Shown: piece after piece, positions 29,741-40,143 of the stretch
How the letters are laid out: the number at the start of each line of letters is the position of its first letter
How positions within the stretch are numbered: position 1 is the stretch's first letter
NCBI RefSeq assembly: GCF_040954835.1
Contig: NC_090703.1
Span: forward strand, 23,015,444 to 23,079,443
Length of the DNA: 64,000 nucleotides
Direction: 5' to 3'
From: Lepisosteus oculatus
Lineage: Eukaryota > Chordata > Actinopteri > Semionotiformes > Lepisosteidae
The notes under the pieces: generated by a model
The model's database searches: none
What the model was told of the DNA's origin: nothing
The model's input: only the letters and a program-made list of their open reading frames with translations
Made by a program: the position numbers and the translations under genes

Positions 29741-30090
29741 TGAAACCCACAACTACTACGCCTTCTGAGCCACATCCTGGGTACTCCCCAAAATAAAACA
29801 GATTCAGTTTTTCACATTTAATGCCTTTATTACTTTATTACAAGAACAACTGCAATCTTCTACAAATAGAAGTGCATTTTAAAGGAAATGGTATAGAAGA
29901 CTAATGCACATTCTTTTATTTGTAGGTCAGCCTTCACACCGTGAATGACTGCAGTGAAACACCAATCACATTATAGAAGAGATGTAATCCAGCCATCCTA
30001 AAAATTTACATAATCGAAGCAGTAAACTTGTTGTCATTATTACGCATGTGTTGGAGATCGCTGGCTTCTACCTCTCTGATTTCCGTAGTT
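29741..30090. other. Intergenic, upstream of ercc6l
   Basis: No feature beyond AT-rich sequence is seen. Confidence 0.35.
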
Positions 30091-30337
30091 GCCCCCCAAT
30101 CCAAATCATCCATCCATTTTCTAAGTGCATCTTCCAATTCAGGGTCACAGGAAAGCCAGAGCCTTTCCTGGCAAACAATGGGCACAAAGCAGAATACACC
30201 CTTGACAGAACTCCCCCTCATCACACCAGGACTAGTTTCTGCCAGAAGCCAACTAACCTACCAGTGTGTTTTTGGATGGTGGGAGAAAATCTGCACAAAC
30301 ACATGAAGAAGACACGAACTCCACACAGATAGCCCGT
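30091..30337 (-). mobile_element. SINE-like repeat, first half (split by insertion)
   Basis: Reverse copy with CCATCCATTTTCTAAGTGC, AACTAACCTACCAGTGTG, TTTTTGGATGGTGGGAG and ACTCCACACAGATAG, where it stops. Its missing remainder appears at 31807-31875. Confidence 0.75.
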
Positions 30338-31806
30338 ATAGCGGCGAGGCTTATTAATAAGGCAGAATTAAGTGTTTCTGAGCTTTCCCAAATTAGGCCT
30401 CATTTCTCTGTTCATCTCTGTGGTGCAGCCACAGAGAACCCATTCATGCAAGGTGATTTAAGGTCCAAGGACAGCTCCCAAAGAGGGATGCACTTAGCTA
30501 AGCCTGGCTATCATGATCAATGGTCATCCATTGGCACCTATCTGTCTAGGGAGTGCCAGTTGGACATCTGGACTGCATTACTAAGTGTCAGGAGTAAGTG
30601 ACTCATATCTCACCTTGATCAACCAATCAAGGACTGGCAGGGCCGAGTAACCCACGTGGGACTCTGATGCTCATGGAACTTTCAGCCAATCAATGAGCTG
30701 AAGTTCCTCCAGGTAAAAACAGGCAACACAGAGAGCCTGGGAGATTCAACAAGATTGAGATTCAGATTCAGATTCAGTAAGATTCTAAAGGGAATTCAAA
30801 GGAGAATTCCAGGGCAGGACGGCCCAGGAGCAGAAGGCTCCCAAGGGCAGGACATTCTCGCAGCGTGCCTCCTGACCATCCTGAGACTCAGCCCGGACAA
30901 CCACGGAACGGCCAGTGTGTCCGAGTGCCAGAATTTTCCTTTGTTCTAAGAGTCTAGAGTGGAGGTTGCCAGAGAGTAACCAGCAGCAGGCCTCGTGAAC
31001 AGGTCGCAACTGTGGACAGCTGAATCACTATTCAGAACTAGCTCTTCATCAGGGACGAACCGGTCCTCTTCCTGACTTGCTGGGACCCACAGTCATCTTT
31101 TCTCCTGTGCACAAACTTTGCTAGTTAAACCCAACACTAACTAGCCGGTCAGTGAGCATCTGCAGCGCACCGTCGCAAGCCGCACAGCACAGCCTGGCAC
31201 GGAGCCAGAGAGCGCGGATTGGACAGCAACAGCCTGCAACTGTTTCTTTGTGCCCGCAGGAGATCTGAATCCACAAAAATTGGATGAGTATTCAACTTCA
31301 ATGCATTACAGCGCGAGAATTCAATTGTTATCCAAACCAGTTGATATCAATTTAATTCCTAAGAGTTATGTACTTGTTTGAGTATCTAATGTAGAAGTTG
31401 TAACCAAGTTCACTTTACGAAACGGTCTTAATGAATGATATACTGAACGTATGTCCTCTTGATATGTGTAACACTTTGTAACTGACTGAATATATATCTT
31501 TTGTATTCTGATAACCTTCTCGATAAGATCTGTTAGTTTTACATGCATATTCTATGTATTAATAAATGTATCCTCGTGTATTAGTACCTGTGTGTGTGCG
31601 TTGTTTGAGTTATATCGCATGGTTGGATTCTAAAGCCATCAAAAGAATCAACTTTGTGATTTACTGCTACAATTAATAATTGTCTCAGTAAATGCCCAAA
31701 CCCTACAGAACTGGTGCCTTCAGAGAGCCACTATGATTACATATTTGGCGTCCCTGAACCGGTTTTCCCTACATTATTTGGCGTCCCTGGGTCGGTTTAA
31801 TCTACA
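30338..31806 (+). mobile_element. LTR-like insertion with tRNA-Asn-type primer-binding sites
   Basis: About 1.47 kb of sequence separates the halves of one SINE copy. It contains CCAAT motifs (AACCAATCAAGG, CAGCCAATCAATG), a poly(A) signal (ATTAATAAATG near 31560), then GATTACA directly followed by TTTGGCGTCCCT at 31745. The complement of the vertebrate tRNA-Asn 3' end is TGGCGTCCCTGGGTGGG, so this is a primer-binding site. No gag or pol coding is seen. The 5' boundary and a target duplication are not clear. Confidence 0.6.
31746..31795 (+). other. Two tandem tRNA-Asn-like primer-binding sites
   Basis: TGGCGTCCCTGAACCGG (31746-31762) and TGGCGTCCCTGGGTCGG (31779-31795) are 33 bases apart. 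The second matches 16 of 17 bases of the complement of the tRNA-Asn acceptor end; the first matches its first ten. The duplication covers the TTTGGCGTCCC unit and part of the spacer. Confidence 0.55.
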
Positions 31807-31875
31807 CCCCCCAGGTCCAGAATTGAACCCAGGGCCCTAGCACTGTAAGGTTAACCACTTTGCAACTGAAACACC
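31807..31875 (-). mobile_element. SINE-like repeat, second half
   Basis: CCCCCCAGGTCCAGAATTG, AACCCAGGGCCCTAGCACTG and TTAACCACTTTGCAAC continue the copy interrupted at 30337. Confidence 0.7.
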
Positions 31876-32349
31876 AACCATCAAATGAGACAGGTGCTGA
31901 CACCGCACCTGATCTACACCAAATACACTGAGAAGGTATAGTTAGAAAACTAAAATGCGAACAATTTTCCTCCTGAGAGAGAAGGTGCAGCCCCTAAAGC
32001 AAAACAACTGTAAAAACAAGTGCTACTTTTCTGCTCCACTGCATCATTTCATTTCATGTGCTCTGTTACTGTAAATTAAAGAATTCAGAGATAATTTGGG
32101 AAAAAAATCTGATCTTATTATTCTTTAGCCCATGTAACAGGGTTCTCCTAATTGAATAGATTGCTATCTTTAATTAATTAACAAATGACTCGGGATTGGA
32201 GAACATGGAGTGGAGATGTATCTGATATCACAGTAGTTCTGCCTGATGTTCAAAGATGTGCAACGTCCACTTTTGAAATCATCAGGTTCTGCTGCTGTCT
32301 GAATTCTCTGACAGCAATAAACTTTTAAGTTTTAGAAAGTATTGATGGA
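31876..32349. other. Intergenic, nothing recognised
   Basis: AT-rich. No supported feature. Confidence 0.35.
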
Positions 32350-33017
32350 GCCGAGTGTGCAACAATGTAGCCACTAAAGACAAAGAAGGATGACCATAGA
32401 AGCACTTTTCTTTGAAGCCTCACCACATACCCACGCACACATACTCTGGCACTAATTGACCACACTCCTTCCTATTTAAACCCTCTCTCCTCACTCACCA
32501 TTGAGACTTTTCCTCAGCTAGGGCTACTCAACCCTTCAATCCTGATTTCTACTTCTCTGTCCACCTTTTGATAACGACCTTTGCTTTACGTCCAAGACTT
32601 GTCAAACGATTGTCAAACGATTTGGATACCTTCGCTTTGTTTCAGATTTTTGTTCAACCACCTCTCCAGCCACGCACAGGGTCCGCTATTAACCTAAGTT
32701 TGGGCATTACTGGCAGAACCTGGGAGTGGGTCTGGATGTGAAGGTGAAAAGGGAGACAGAAAGCAGGGGGTGGAGTGGTTTGGAAGAGAAACTGATTAGT
32801 GGTTAGGCACAGAACAGCCTGTGATGAGCACTGGGACTCCATGTGAATAAGGCGGCTTTGATCGGAGTTTAAGGGAGTGAAGGTTAATTCAGCCGCTGCA
32901 CAAAGGCAGTCTGCCATGAGTACTAGGAAACCAGATGAATTCAGCTCCTCTTGAATGGAGCCAGGTAGCAGCAGGTATGAGGCAGCTAGAGAGAGGTCAG
33001 GGGTTCCAGGTAAGATG
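32350..33017. repeat. Possible diverged LTR-like sequence
   Basis: TTCCTATTTAAACCCTCTC with CTCACCATTGAGAC resembles the TATA and start region of the solo LTR at 10354-10819 (CAGTATTTAAACCCCC, CTCACTATTGAGA). The boundaries are not clear. A solo LTR is inserted at its right edge. Confidence 0.35.
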
Positions 33018-33523
33018 TGTAACGATGGCTGGGTTGTGATGAAAGGATCCAATGCAGATGCAGGATTCCTGGGGCGGTGAGTAGGCGGACAGAGCTATCC
33101 AGGAGCTGGGTCGTAATCCGGAGGCGAAAGGTAGGTCAAGATCAGTAAACAGCACTGGTGGCGAACAATCCAAAACGAGAGACAGATACGTGGTCGAGAC
33201 AAGAGCAACAGGGTCGATACCAAAAATAATCACAGGTAGTAAACAATCCACGGGGCAAGGCACGAAACGTAGTCCGAAGGCAAAACGATGAGGTCAGAAA
33301 ATCCAGAAGGCAAAGTGCAAGAAACGCTAGGTAGAGCCACAAGAAGGGAACTCAATACCGAGCATTGATATGCGAGTAAGAGCGGCTTAAATAATGCAGC
33401 CTGCCGCACGGTAAGACGTCTAAAGAGAATTAACACGTGCGGCGGCGTTTGTAATTATCCCCCACCTGCTGGGACTGATTAGACCTCTTCGGAGCTGGTC
33501 TGGGCTGGTTAGTGGTTGTTACA
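33018..33523 (-). mobile_element. Solo LTR with 5-bp target-site duplication
   Basis: The 506-bp block reads TGTAAC...GTTACA with exact inverted termini. AGATG flanks both sides (33013-33017 and 33524-33528), a perfect 5-bp duplication. On the minus strand a TATA-like CATTATTTAAGCC lies ~135 bases in, supporting minus orientation. It differs from the solo LTR at 10.35 kb, so a second family is represented. Confidence 0.85.
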
Positions 33524-34740
33524 AGATGGGACTGCATGGAGCAGAGGGCTCTGAAGAATCAGCGGAGTGTGTGTAGGCAGAACTGCATGTGAATGTTCAG
33601 TGATGAGGTGCTGCTAAAGAGGCACTTCTAGTTATATAGGGAAAAGGAATGATTGAATAATTCTAGGCCTGATTAGTGATAGAGGAGGATGGGCCGAAAG
33701 GAGATCTAGTCATTTTGGAGAGCCTGTAGGATATAGAAAATTAAATGAATGATGTTCATTTGTTTTCCTTAAATTGCTTTATCTATGTAGCCACTAGAGG
33801 GCATTGACTACATTTAATGTGTATGTGAATTATTTTGTACTTTCAAATGTCATGTTGTTACAGTTTTAAGTAAAAGTCTAGGGCTCTGAAGACTGAAGTC
33901 CTAACCTTGAACTCGCAGAAGCTAGCACACTAACAAGCATGGGAAAGCCACACTTACAAGGAAGACAAGGAAAGGAAAAACAAGAGGACTGTGATTAGGG
34001 GAGTAGAGGACAGTATGCTCTTGACTGGGTTCCTTTGATATGGTATGAAATAGTAAAAACATCTGTTAAAATGAATAGCCCTTTGTAAAATTAACAAGCT
34101 TTGTGCCAAATGTACAGCCAGAGCATAACAATCTTAAATTAGATTTAATAACCTCAATGAAAAGATTTACTTTGGTCATCCTTCTCTGTCTTTTTGTGCT
34201 TAGACTGATGAACATTCAGCTCCATCACCTCTTTTTAAAACTTTTGTTATTTTTTATTTATTTGAATTCAAATAGAATTCTCAGACAGACGTCTCAAGAA
34301 CCTGTTGATTTCAACAGTGGACATTGTACATCTTAGTTTGAAGGTCAAACAACACTTACCTCCAACCCTCATCCTGAAGGATCAATCCAGTTGGTCTAGG
34401 AGGTCACCTGTTTCTAAACATTAAGTAATTAATTAATAAATTAAAGCTAGTAATATATTCAATTAAGAGAACTGTTAATTGGGCTAAAGGGTAATCATAT
34501 CAGTTTTTGTTCCCAGATCATCTCTTACTTAACACAACAAATGAAACTAACCAGTGTGACGTATAAAATAATCACAGTGAAACTGTTCAATGTATTTATT
34601 AACTGATTATTTTAATTTTATAGAATCAAATTTAACATTATGTGCATCTTAGGCACATAGAGACATGGGAAATATACAAACTAAATACAGTTCAATCAAG
34701 ACAAGAGGAACCATACAGTATACATTCTTGGGCTTAAAGG
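33524..34740. other. Intergenic; a CTCF-like motif only
   Basis: No gene is seen. CCACTAGAGGGCAT at 33791-33804 fits 13 of 14 positions of the CTCF core consensus. Confidence 0.35.
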
Positions 34741-35060
34741 AATGCTCTGCACTAAAAAAACTGAGCCTTCTTAGTTTTGAACAGAGCAGATGTTGAGGTG
34801 ACCTGACTTAAGTATTCATAATCCTTCAAGGCATTGACAGAGTCTCCCCAAACAGTTCAGAATGAACAGTGAAACACAAACCAGAAGGCACATATGGATA
34901 CTACGTGTAAGTTTACCCAAAATGTTGTGGGAATCCGGAACAAGACATCCAGCCATGTTGTAGAAACTGAAACACTGCCTTGAGTCGATTAAGCACTAAC
35001 TAACCAATTAGCTAGATGAGCCAAAATGGCCTCTGGTTTGTGGCTTGTCTTATGTTATTA
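34741..35060 (+). mobile_element. LINE 3'-region fragment, low copy clarity
   Basis: GTTGTGGGAATCCGGAACAAG followed by CATCCAGCCATGTTGTAGAA and ACTGAAACACTGCCTTGAG parallels the pair at 60.7-61.05 kb. That motif encodes the W-N-x-L-P-type C-terminal segment common in vertebrate LINE ORFs. Confidence 0.45.
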
Positions 35061-37074
35061 AGTGAGGACAGAAAGCATGGCTGAGAACAAGGATGGAAAT
35101 CCCCCTTCTAGATCTTCTTGCTAGATTTTTAACACAACTTTCCATGGGGTTGATTAAAAATCTGTACAATCCTCTAATTAAAAGAAATCCACAGTTTTTC
35201 AAGAGGCTCAGACCAATTTGGAAATGAACAAAAACAAGAACTTGACCACATTTGAAAAAAAAAAAACCAATATTGGTATCAAATATTTGTTGCTGTTAAA
35301 TGTTGTTTGTTAGGCTCATGTTTTCAATCTTTTTCTCAGCTTTGCAGCAACAAACAAAAAGTAAAAAGAGAAAATATAAATTGTTTCTGAAATATCCTTA
35401 ATTATCACATCATAACTGTTGCCATATTTAAATTTGAGGCACACCACATCAACATGGTGTGAAAGTCTGTTTCAAATATTCAACAAAGAGTTCCACACCA
35501 CTGCTATCATTCATTGCAGATGAAAGACAGGCTGCTAGCTACATCTGAGACCTCATTTAGAACAACAGCAACAAATGGTCTCTTCACAATTTAGTAACTT
35601 GGACAGTAACTTGGACATTTTTAATCTTGTTTGATGTCTCAAGAAATCTGGTTCAGACTCACTAATTGGATGTAATAATGCAATAATAAACACACCTCCA
35701 GGAATTAGCCTACATACTGTATAATGCCAACCAAATTCCATTTGAGACTGAAGTGACATACACTGTCCCTATGAGTCTGTCTTCTGAAGTTGTTCTTTGA
35801 ATTTTGCCTTTTCAATGACAGACTATTTCAATTTTCAACCTAACATCAAAATTCTCGTCATTTCAGGCTGGAATGGACAGCTTGAGTGAGCTTGCTGCAT
35901 AAGAACACACAGAGTGTAATTAGAAAATATTTTCTATTGAAAAACAGAAAGAGGGGAAAAAACTCAACTTTCACCTATTGAACCTTCATCAGGCGTGAGG
36001 GAGAGAAAAAAGACATGAAGATATAAAGCACATTATGGAATCAGAGAATGGGTACTGCTATTGGACACACTTTCTCAGCTCTAACTTTTAAATTGAATTA
36101 AAAATTCAGTTGAACTAAAAGTCCCGACCGGCATGAAAACCAGCAGGTGTGAGGGTTCCCAGAACCAGAGCTGGGAATCCCATATTTTGTAGGAGAGCAA
36201 TGTCCGCAAGTGGATACAGAATGAAAGGTGTTGGTTTCTACTACCATGAATTTTGTTTTGGTGTGAATGACGTCATGTATCCTGCCTTATTCTAACCACA
36301 GTTCTCGGTAATAAAAGGAGACGAGAGCAGTCTCTCCACAACCTCAGATCACTTAAAACTTTTATGTTTAAAATTCTGAAAATAAAAAAATGTTGTTCCC
36401 GACTTTCAACCCCATGCTCATCACCTGATCATCCCACTAGGTGGCAGCACATTCCAGCGCTTCAAGTGACTTCTACCCCACGTCGCGTTGCACAGGTAAC
36501 TGAATGCATCTCGGTATATTTGATTTGTTAAAGGAAAAAAGGACTCGAGTAATACAGTACTGTACGTACTTTAAGACGCCAGTCTTTCACATACATAATA
36601 ATATTATTATATTTTATTAAAATAATCTGGATATTATGTTATATGATTACAAGATTTGTTTTTTGTGAATAAGGTCTTGGAATGCATGCGTTGCACACAT
36701 AACAGCATTGATGATGATCAATGATCTGTCTATTCTACATAACAGATTCGAGGCAGTTTGGTCCATAAATACTTTGAGATTTTTCTCCTTATTAATTACA
36801 TGTAGAATTTTCAAATTCAGCACACAGACTTGACTTTTGGTGATCCCTCACAAATGTCTCCAAGTGCAGTTAGCTAATTTAGTTTCAACTGAGAACGTAC
36901 AACAGAGCTTATTTCCTCAGCATATCTGCTTTTCCTCATCTCAAAAGTTCGATAAGTCTCTTTCCTAAACCACCATGAGAGTGAGGCTAGAGGCGCCACA
37001 GAGAAAGATAAGGTAAGTGAGTCCAGCCCACATACAGCAAATTGAAACACCTCAGAGCTTTCCTAAGTAGGTGT
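35061..37074. other. Intergenic between ercc6l and synj2bp; candidate regulatory motifs
   Basis: No gene is recognised. A palindromic CRE (TGACGTCA, 36268-36275) and a perfect CTCF core (36433-36449) are the only notable motifs. Confidence 0.4.
36433..36449 (+). promoter_or_regulatory. CTCF-like motif
   Basis: CCCACTAGGTGGCAGCA contains CCACTAGGTGGCAG, matching CCASYAGRKGGCRS at all 14 positions. It is not inside a repeat that I recognise and lies between the two genes. Confidence 0.45.
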
Positions 37075-38975
37075 CACTTCGTGGGTGAATTCACCACCAT
37101 TGCTGTGCCCCTGCACAAGCTCACATCATTCAGCTAGAGTGAGGACCATAAGTGTGACTTTGACGCCCCTCAAGCTTGCACTGTGTAATGCCCCAGCACA
37201 CTAGATCCCACTGATCATCAATGCCAGTGATGAAGGCATTGGCACTGTCCTCTTTCAAAAGCCAGGGAGTGGAGAAGGTGGTCACCTATTAAAGCTGCAC
37301 CCTCAGCGTAGCACAGTGCAATTACTGTGTCACCACATGGTAGCTGTTAGCAGTGATAGACGCAGTGGAGCTCCTCAAGCACCACTCACCATTCGCACTG
37401 AACACTGCACTGTGCTGGCTTTCAGTGAAACAGAGGGACAGGTGGCTCAGTGGATTAAGAAGCTCCAGAAGTACCAGTGCTCGGTACTGCACTAAGACAC
37501 GTCACCAGTATGCAGATGCCCCATCCAGATGACCTTGTGCAGAAGACAATTGTGCCAACTGCTAGTGCTGTCAGTTGCAGGATGCAGAACACGATGCCCT
37601 GCCTGTTACAAGCTGCTGAGTCACCCTGCTGGAGTATTTGCCTGGACCTGGAACTCCAACTGTCCCAAAGGTGGCTGAGAACTGGAAAGCGTTCCTCGTG
37701 GGTCAAATGGCAGCACTAACTCCCTTTATTAAAGCACACTGTTCACAGTGGCCAGGCTTGAGATTTCACTGAGATGTACTAAAAAGGCGCTGGGTTCACC
37801 CCACTTCCAAAGAAATGCTATGGCAGGTAGTGGTTCTGGCTGCCCTGAGACCCAAGATCCTGGAAGCCCATCCTGGTTCCCCTGGGATGGGTCACCAAGA
37901 CACTCTCCCGGCTTCTCCAGGCTTACTACTAAGGGCCGCATGTCTGTAGATGTTAAAGCTTACTGCCGCCTCTGTGAAGACTGTGTAGCCTGAATAAGAT
38001 CACAGGAGCAGTCTCGGTTTTCCCCTGCAACCGTTTCCAGTCAGTTTAGCTCTGCAGAGAACGACTGTCAGTGGGCGGAGTGGTGGCACTGTGGCTAAGG
38101 ATCTGCGCCTGTGGTTGGAAGGTTGCTAGTTCAAATCCCATGGCTGGCAGAGGAATCCTACTCTGCTGGGTCCCTGAGCAAGGCCCTTAACTCCCCCACT
38201 ACTCCAGGGGTGCTCTATAAATGGCTGACCCTGCACTCTAACCCCCCAGATTCTCTCTGTGTCTGTGTCTCATGGAAAGCCAGCTGGGGTATGTAAAAAG
38301 ACGAATTCCTAATACAAGAAATTGTATATGGCTAATAAAGTGATCTTATCTTATCTACCAACATTCCGGGCCCTCTCCTAAGGAACCATGGAGTTAACCG
38401 CTTTGTGCTAAAGGCAACAGACACTAGCTGAAAGTGCCTTCCAGACCGAGAAGCAGAGACGATGTGCGAAGTACTTTTCAACAGGTCCTTCAGCCACTTT
38501 GGGATTCCACAGGAGGTCCCTTATGACCAAGGAGGGAAGTGCGAGACTTGGGTGTTCCAGACCACGGTATAAGGAAGGCTTGGACTGTGCCATGACCGGG
38601 CAATGGCCTTGCCGAGTATTTTAACTGTGCTCTGGGAACCCAACTGTGCTTGGTAGTAGAAGCTCATCAGAAGCACAGGGGCACCCATCTCCCACTGGTT
38701 GTCCTGAAGTTTCATTCCACAGTGTAGGAATCCACTGCTTGAGAAGACCTTTGGCAGCCCCCCAGATGACCCTAAAGTAACAGCTGGACAAGAGTACGCC
38801 ATACAGTTCCAGGAGCCACTGTCCACAGCCCATAAGTACACTGCCAGCCAGGCTCAAGCAGCAGGCGAGAGGTACTGACAGAATTATGACATCATGCCTA
38901 GGGGGACACCGTTCTAGACATAAGAGAAGGCTTGGGGTTATGGACCAAAGTGGGTCAAGAGTTGCTGCCGCCAAA
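37075..38975 (+). pseudogene. Decayed Ty3/gypsy pol fragment
   Basis: In shifting plus-strand frames: EFTTIAVPLHKLT near 37087; NASDEGIGTVLFQ (RNase H start) near 37219-37257; LLAVIDAVELLKHH near 37350; GRMSVDVKAYCRLCEDCVA (integrase zinc-binding end) near 37935; and after a nested SINE, SHFGIPQEVPYDQGGKCE (integrase core) near 38490-38550. Numerous stops and frameshifts are present and no LTRs are recognised. It is a different copy, older-looking than the element at 5.2-8.9 kb. Confidence 0.75.
38073..38355 (+). mobile_element. tRNA-derived SINE nested in gypsy pol
   Basis: Second copy of the 4507-4782 family: GGGCGGAGTGGTGGC, GTTCAAATCCC, GGCAGAGGAATCCTACTC, AGACGAATTCCTAATAC and GGCTAATAAAGTGATCTTAT. 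It sits between integrase zinc-binding and core sequence, so it inserted after the gypsy copy. Confidence 0.82.
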
Positions 38976-38984
38976 TGGTTCGGA

Positions 38985-39277
38985 CACTCCGATCAAAGCA
39001 CTTTACAGGTAATGGGGTCTCCCCTCCACCACCACCAATGTGCAGCATCCACCTGGATGATGCGACGGCAGCCATAGTGCGCCAGAACTATGCTCACCAC
39101 ACATCAGTTATCAGTGGGGATAAGAACAGAGTGATGAAGTCAATTCATAGATGGGGATTATTAGGAGGCCATGATTGGTAAGGGGCAATGGGAAATTTGG
39201 CCAGGATGCCGGGGTTACACCCCTACTCTTTTCGAGAAACGCCCTGGGATTTTTAATGACCACAGATAGTCAGGACC
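38985..39277 (-). mobile_element. 5S-type SINE, truncated (no 5S head)
   Basis: Reverse of the family body and tail: ATCAAAGCACTTTACAGGTA, CCTGGATGATGCGACGGCAG and CCTACTCTTTTCGAGAAACG. It stops before the 5S-derived part, as expected from incomplete reverse transcription. Confidence 0.78.
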
Positions 39278-39879
39278 TCAAGGACCTGAAGAAGATGGTC
39301 CTCAAGGACCGCAAGATACCGTCTCCTCTCCTCGTCTATCTATAACGCCACTTCCGCAAGGGAAATTGCAGCCAGTACAAAAGAACAAAGTGCCTTAAAC
39401 TCCGCTAGAGACGTTTACGTGTATAGGAAATGTGGTAGAAAGAACATACATTTTGATGATCAAGGTAAATCCCTGCGTGGTGCAGACGATTCTAAAATAC
39501 AACAACACAAATACGGAATGAATCCATATGCATTGTTTTTCTCGTTCTACGATCATTTATAAATTAGATTCGATGCGGTTTACTGCGTCACCTTGCATAC
39601 GTTGGTAATTAATTCAATTCAAGAAGCTTTATTGGGATGACCAATGAATTTCAGTGTTACCAAAACATACAATTAATACATCTACAAGCATTTACAATAC
39701 AAATGCATCATAAGTAATGTTCTACATTTACGTGGAATATCACATATATTATGACAATGTGTATAAATGAGGAGCTGCGAGAAAGGCAGATTTAATTCAA
39801 CGCAATATCACATCTTACACAACTGCATGCGTTCTCGCGTGTACCTGAACGGGCTTATTAAAATGTATTAGGGACCAGT
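39278..39879. other. Intergenic; retroposon-tail fragment
   Basis: AATTCAATTCAAGAAGC followed by TTTATTGGGATGACCAATG at about 39609-39645 resembles a fish retroposon end. Nothing else is recognised. Confidence 0.35.
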
Positions 39880-40079
39880 TGCATTCGTGAACGTGGAAAG
39901 AACCTCTGGGTATTCTGGGAACTGTCGTTCCGGCTCCTCGTAGGGCTGCAAAAAACCGCATTTCCCAGCAGCGAGTGCGAGATGCGGGCTCCATGCGAAA
40001 CTATAAGTTCACCTTCAGTTGCTTAGTGGACTAAAAATACATATTTAATAAGGCGTTAAGCACTCGTTGTTCAGTCAGC
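39880..40079 (+). promoter_or_regulatory. synj2bp: synj2bp promoter and 5' untranslated region
   Basis: CpG-containing sequence directly upstream of the start codon. ATTCTGGGAACTGTCG (39912-39927, reverse of a TTCCCAGAAT-type site) and ATTTCCCAGCAGC (39960-39972) resemble ZNF143/STAF-type TTCCCAG motifs found in many housekeeping promoters. No TATA box is seen. The transcription start is not determinable. Confidence 0.4.
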
Positions 40080-40143
40080 ATGAACGGAGCGATGCACAAC
40101 GCGCCCACAGTAGTAGATATCAGCTTGAAGAGAGGACCCTCGG
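40080..40143 (+). CDS. synj2bp: synj2bp exon 1 (coding part)
   Basis: Encodes the first 21 residues and one base of Gly22. The ATG at 40080 is followed by an in-frame Met at codon 5. The donor is GTAAGAG at 40144, phase 1. Confidence 0.85.

Noticed and set aside
30006..30332. Overlapping frames near 30.0-30.3 kb as genes
   Set aside because: They translate a SINE-like repeat; the same translated phrases recur at other copies of the family.
38408..38974. Minus-strand frames of 60-117 codons at 38.4-39.0 kb
   Set aside because: They are antisense to the decayed gypsy integrase region, which is recognisable on the plus strand.
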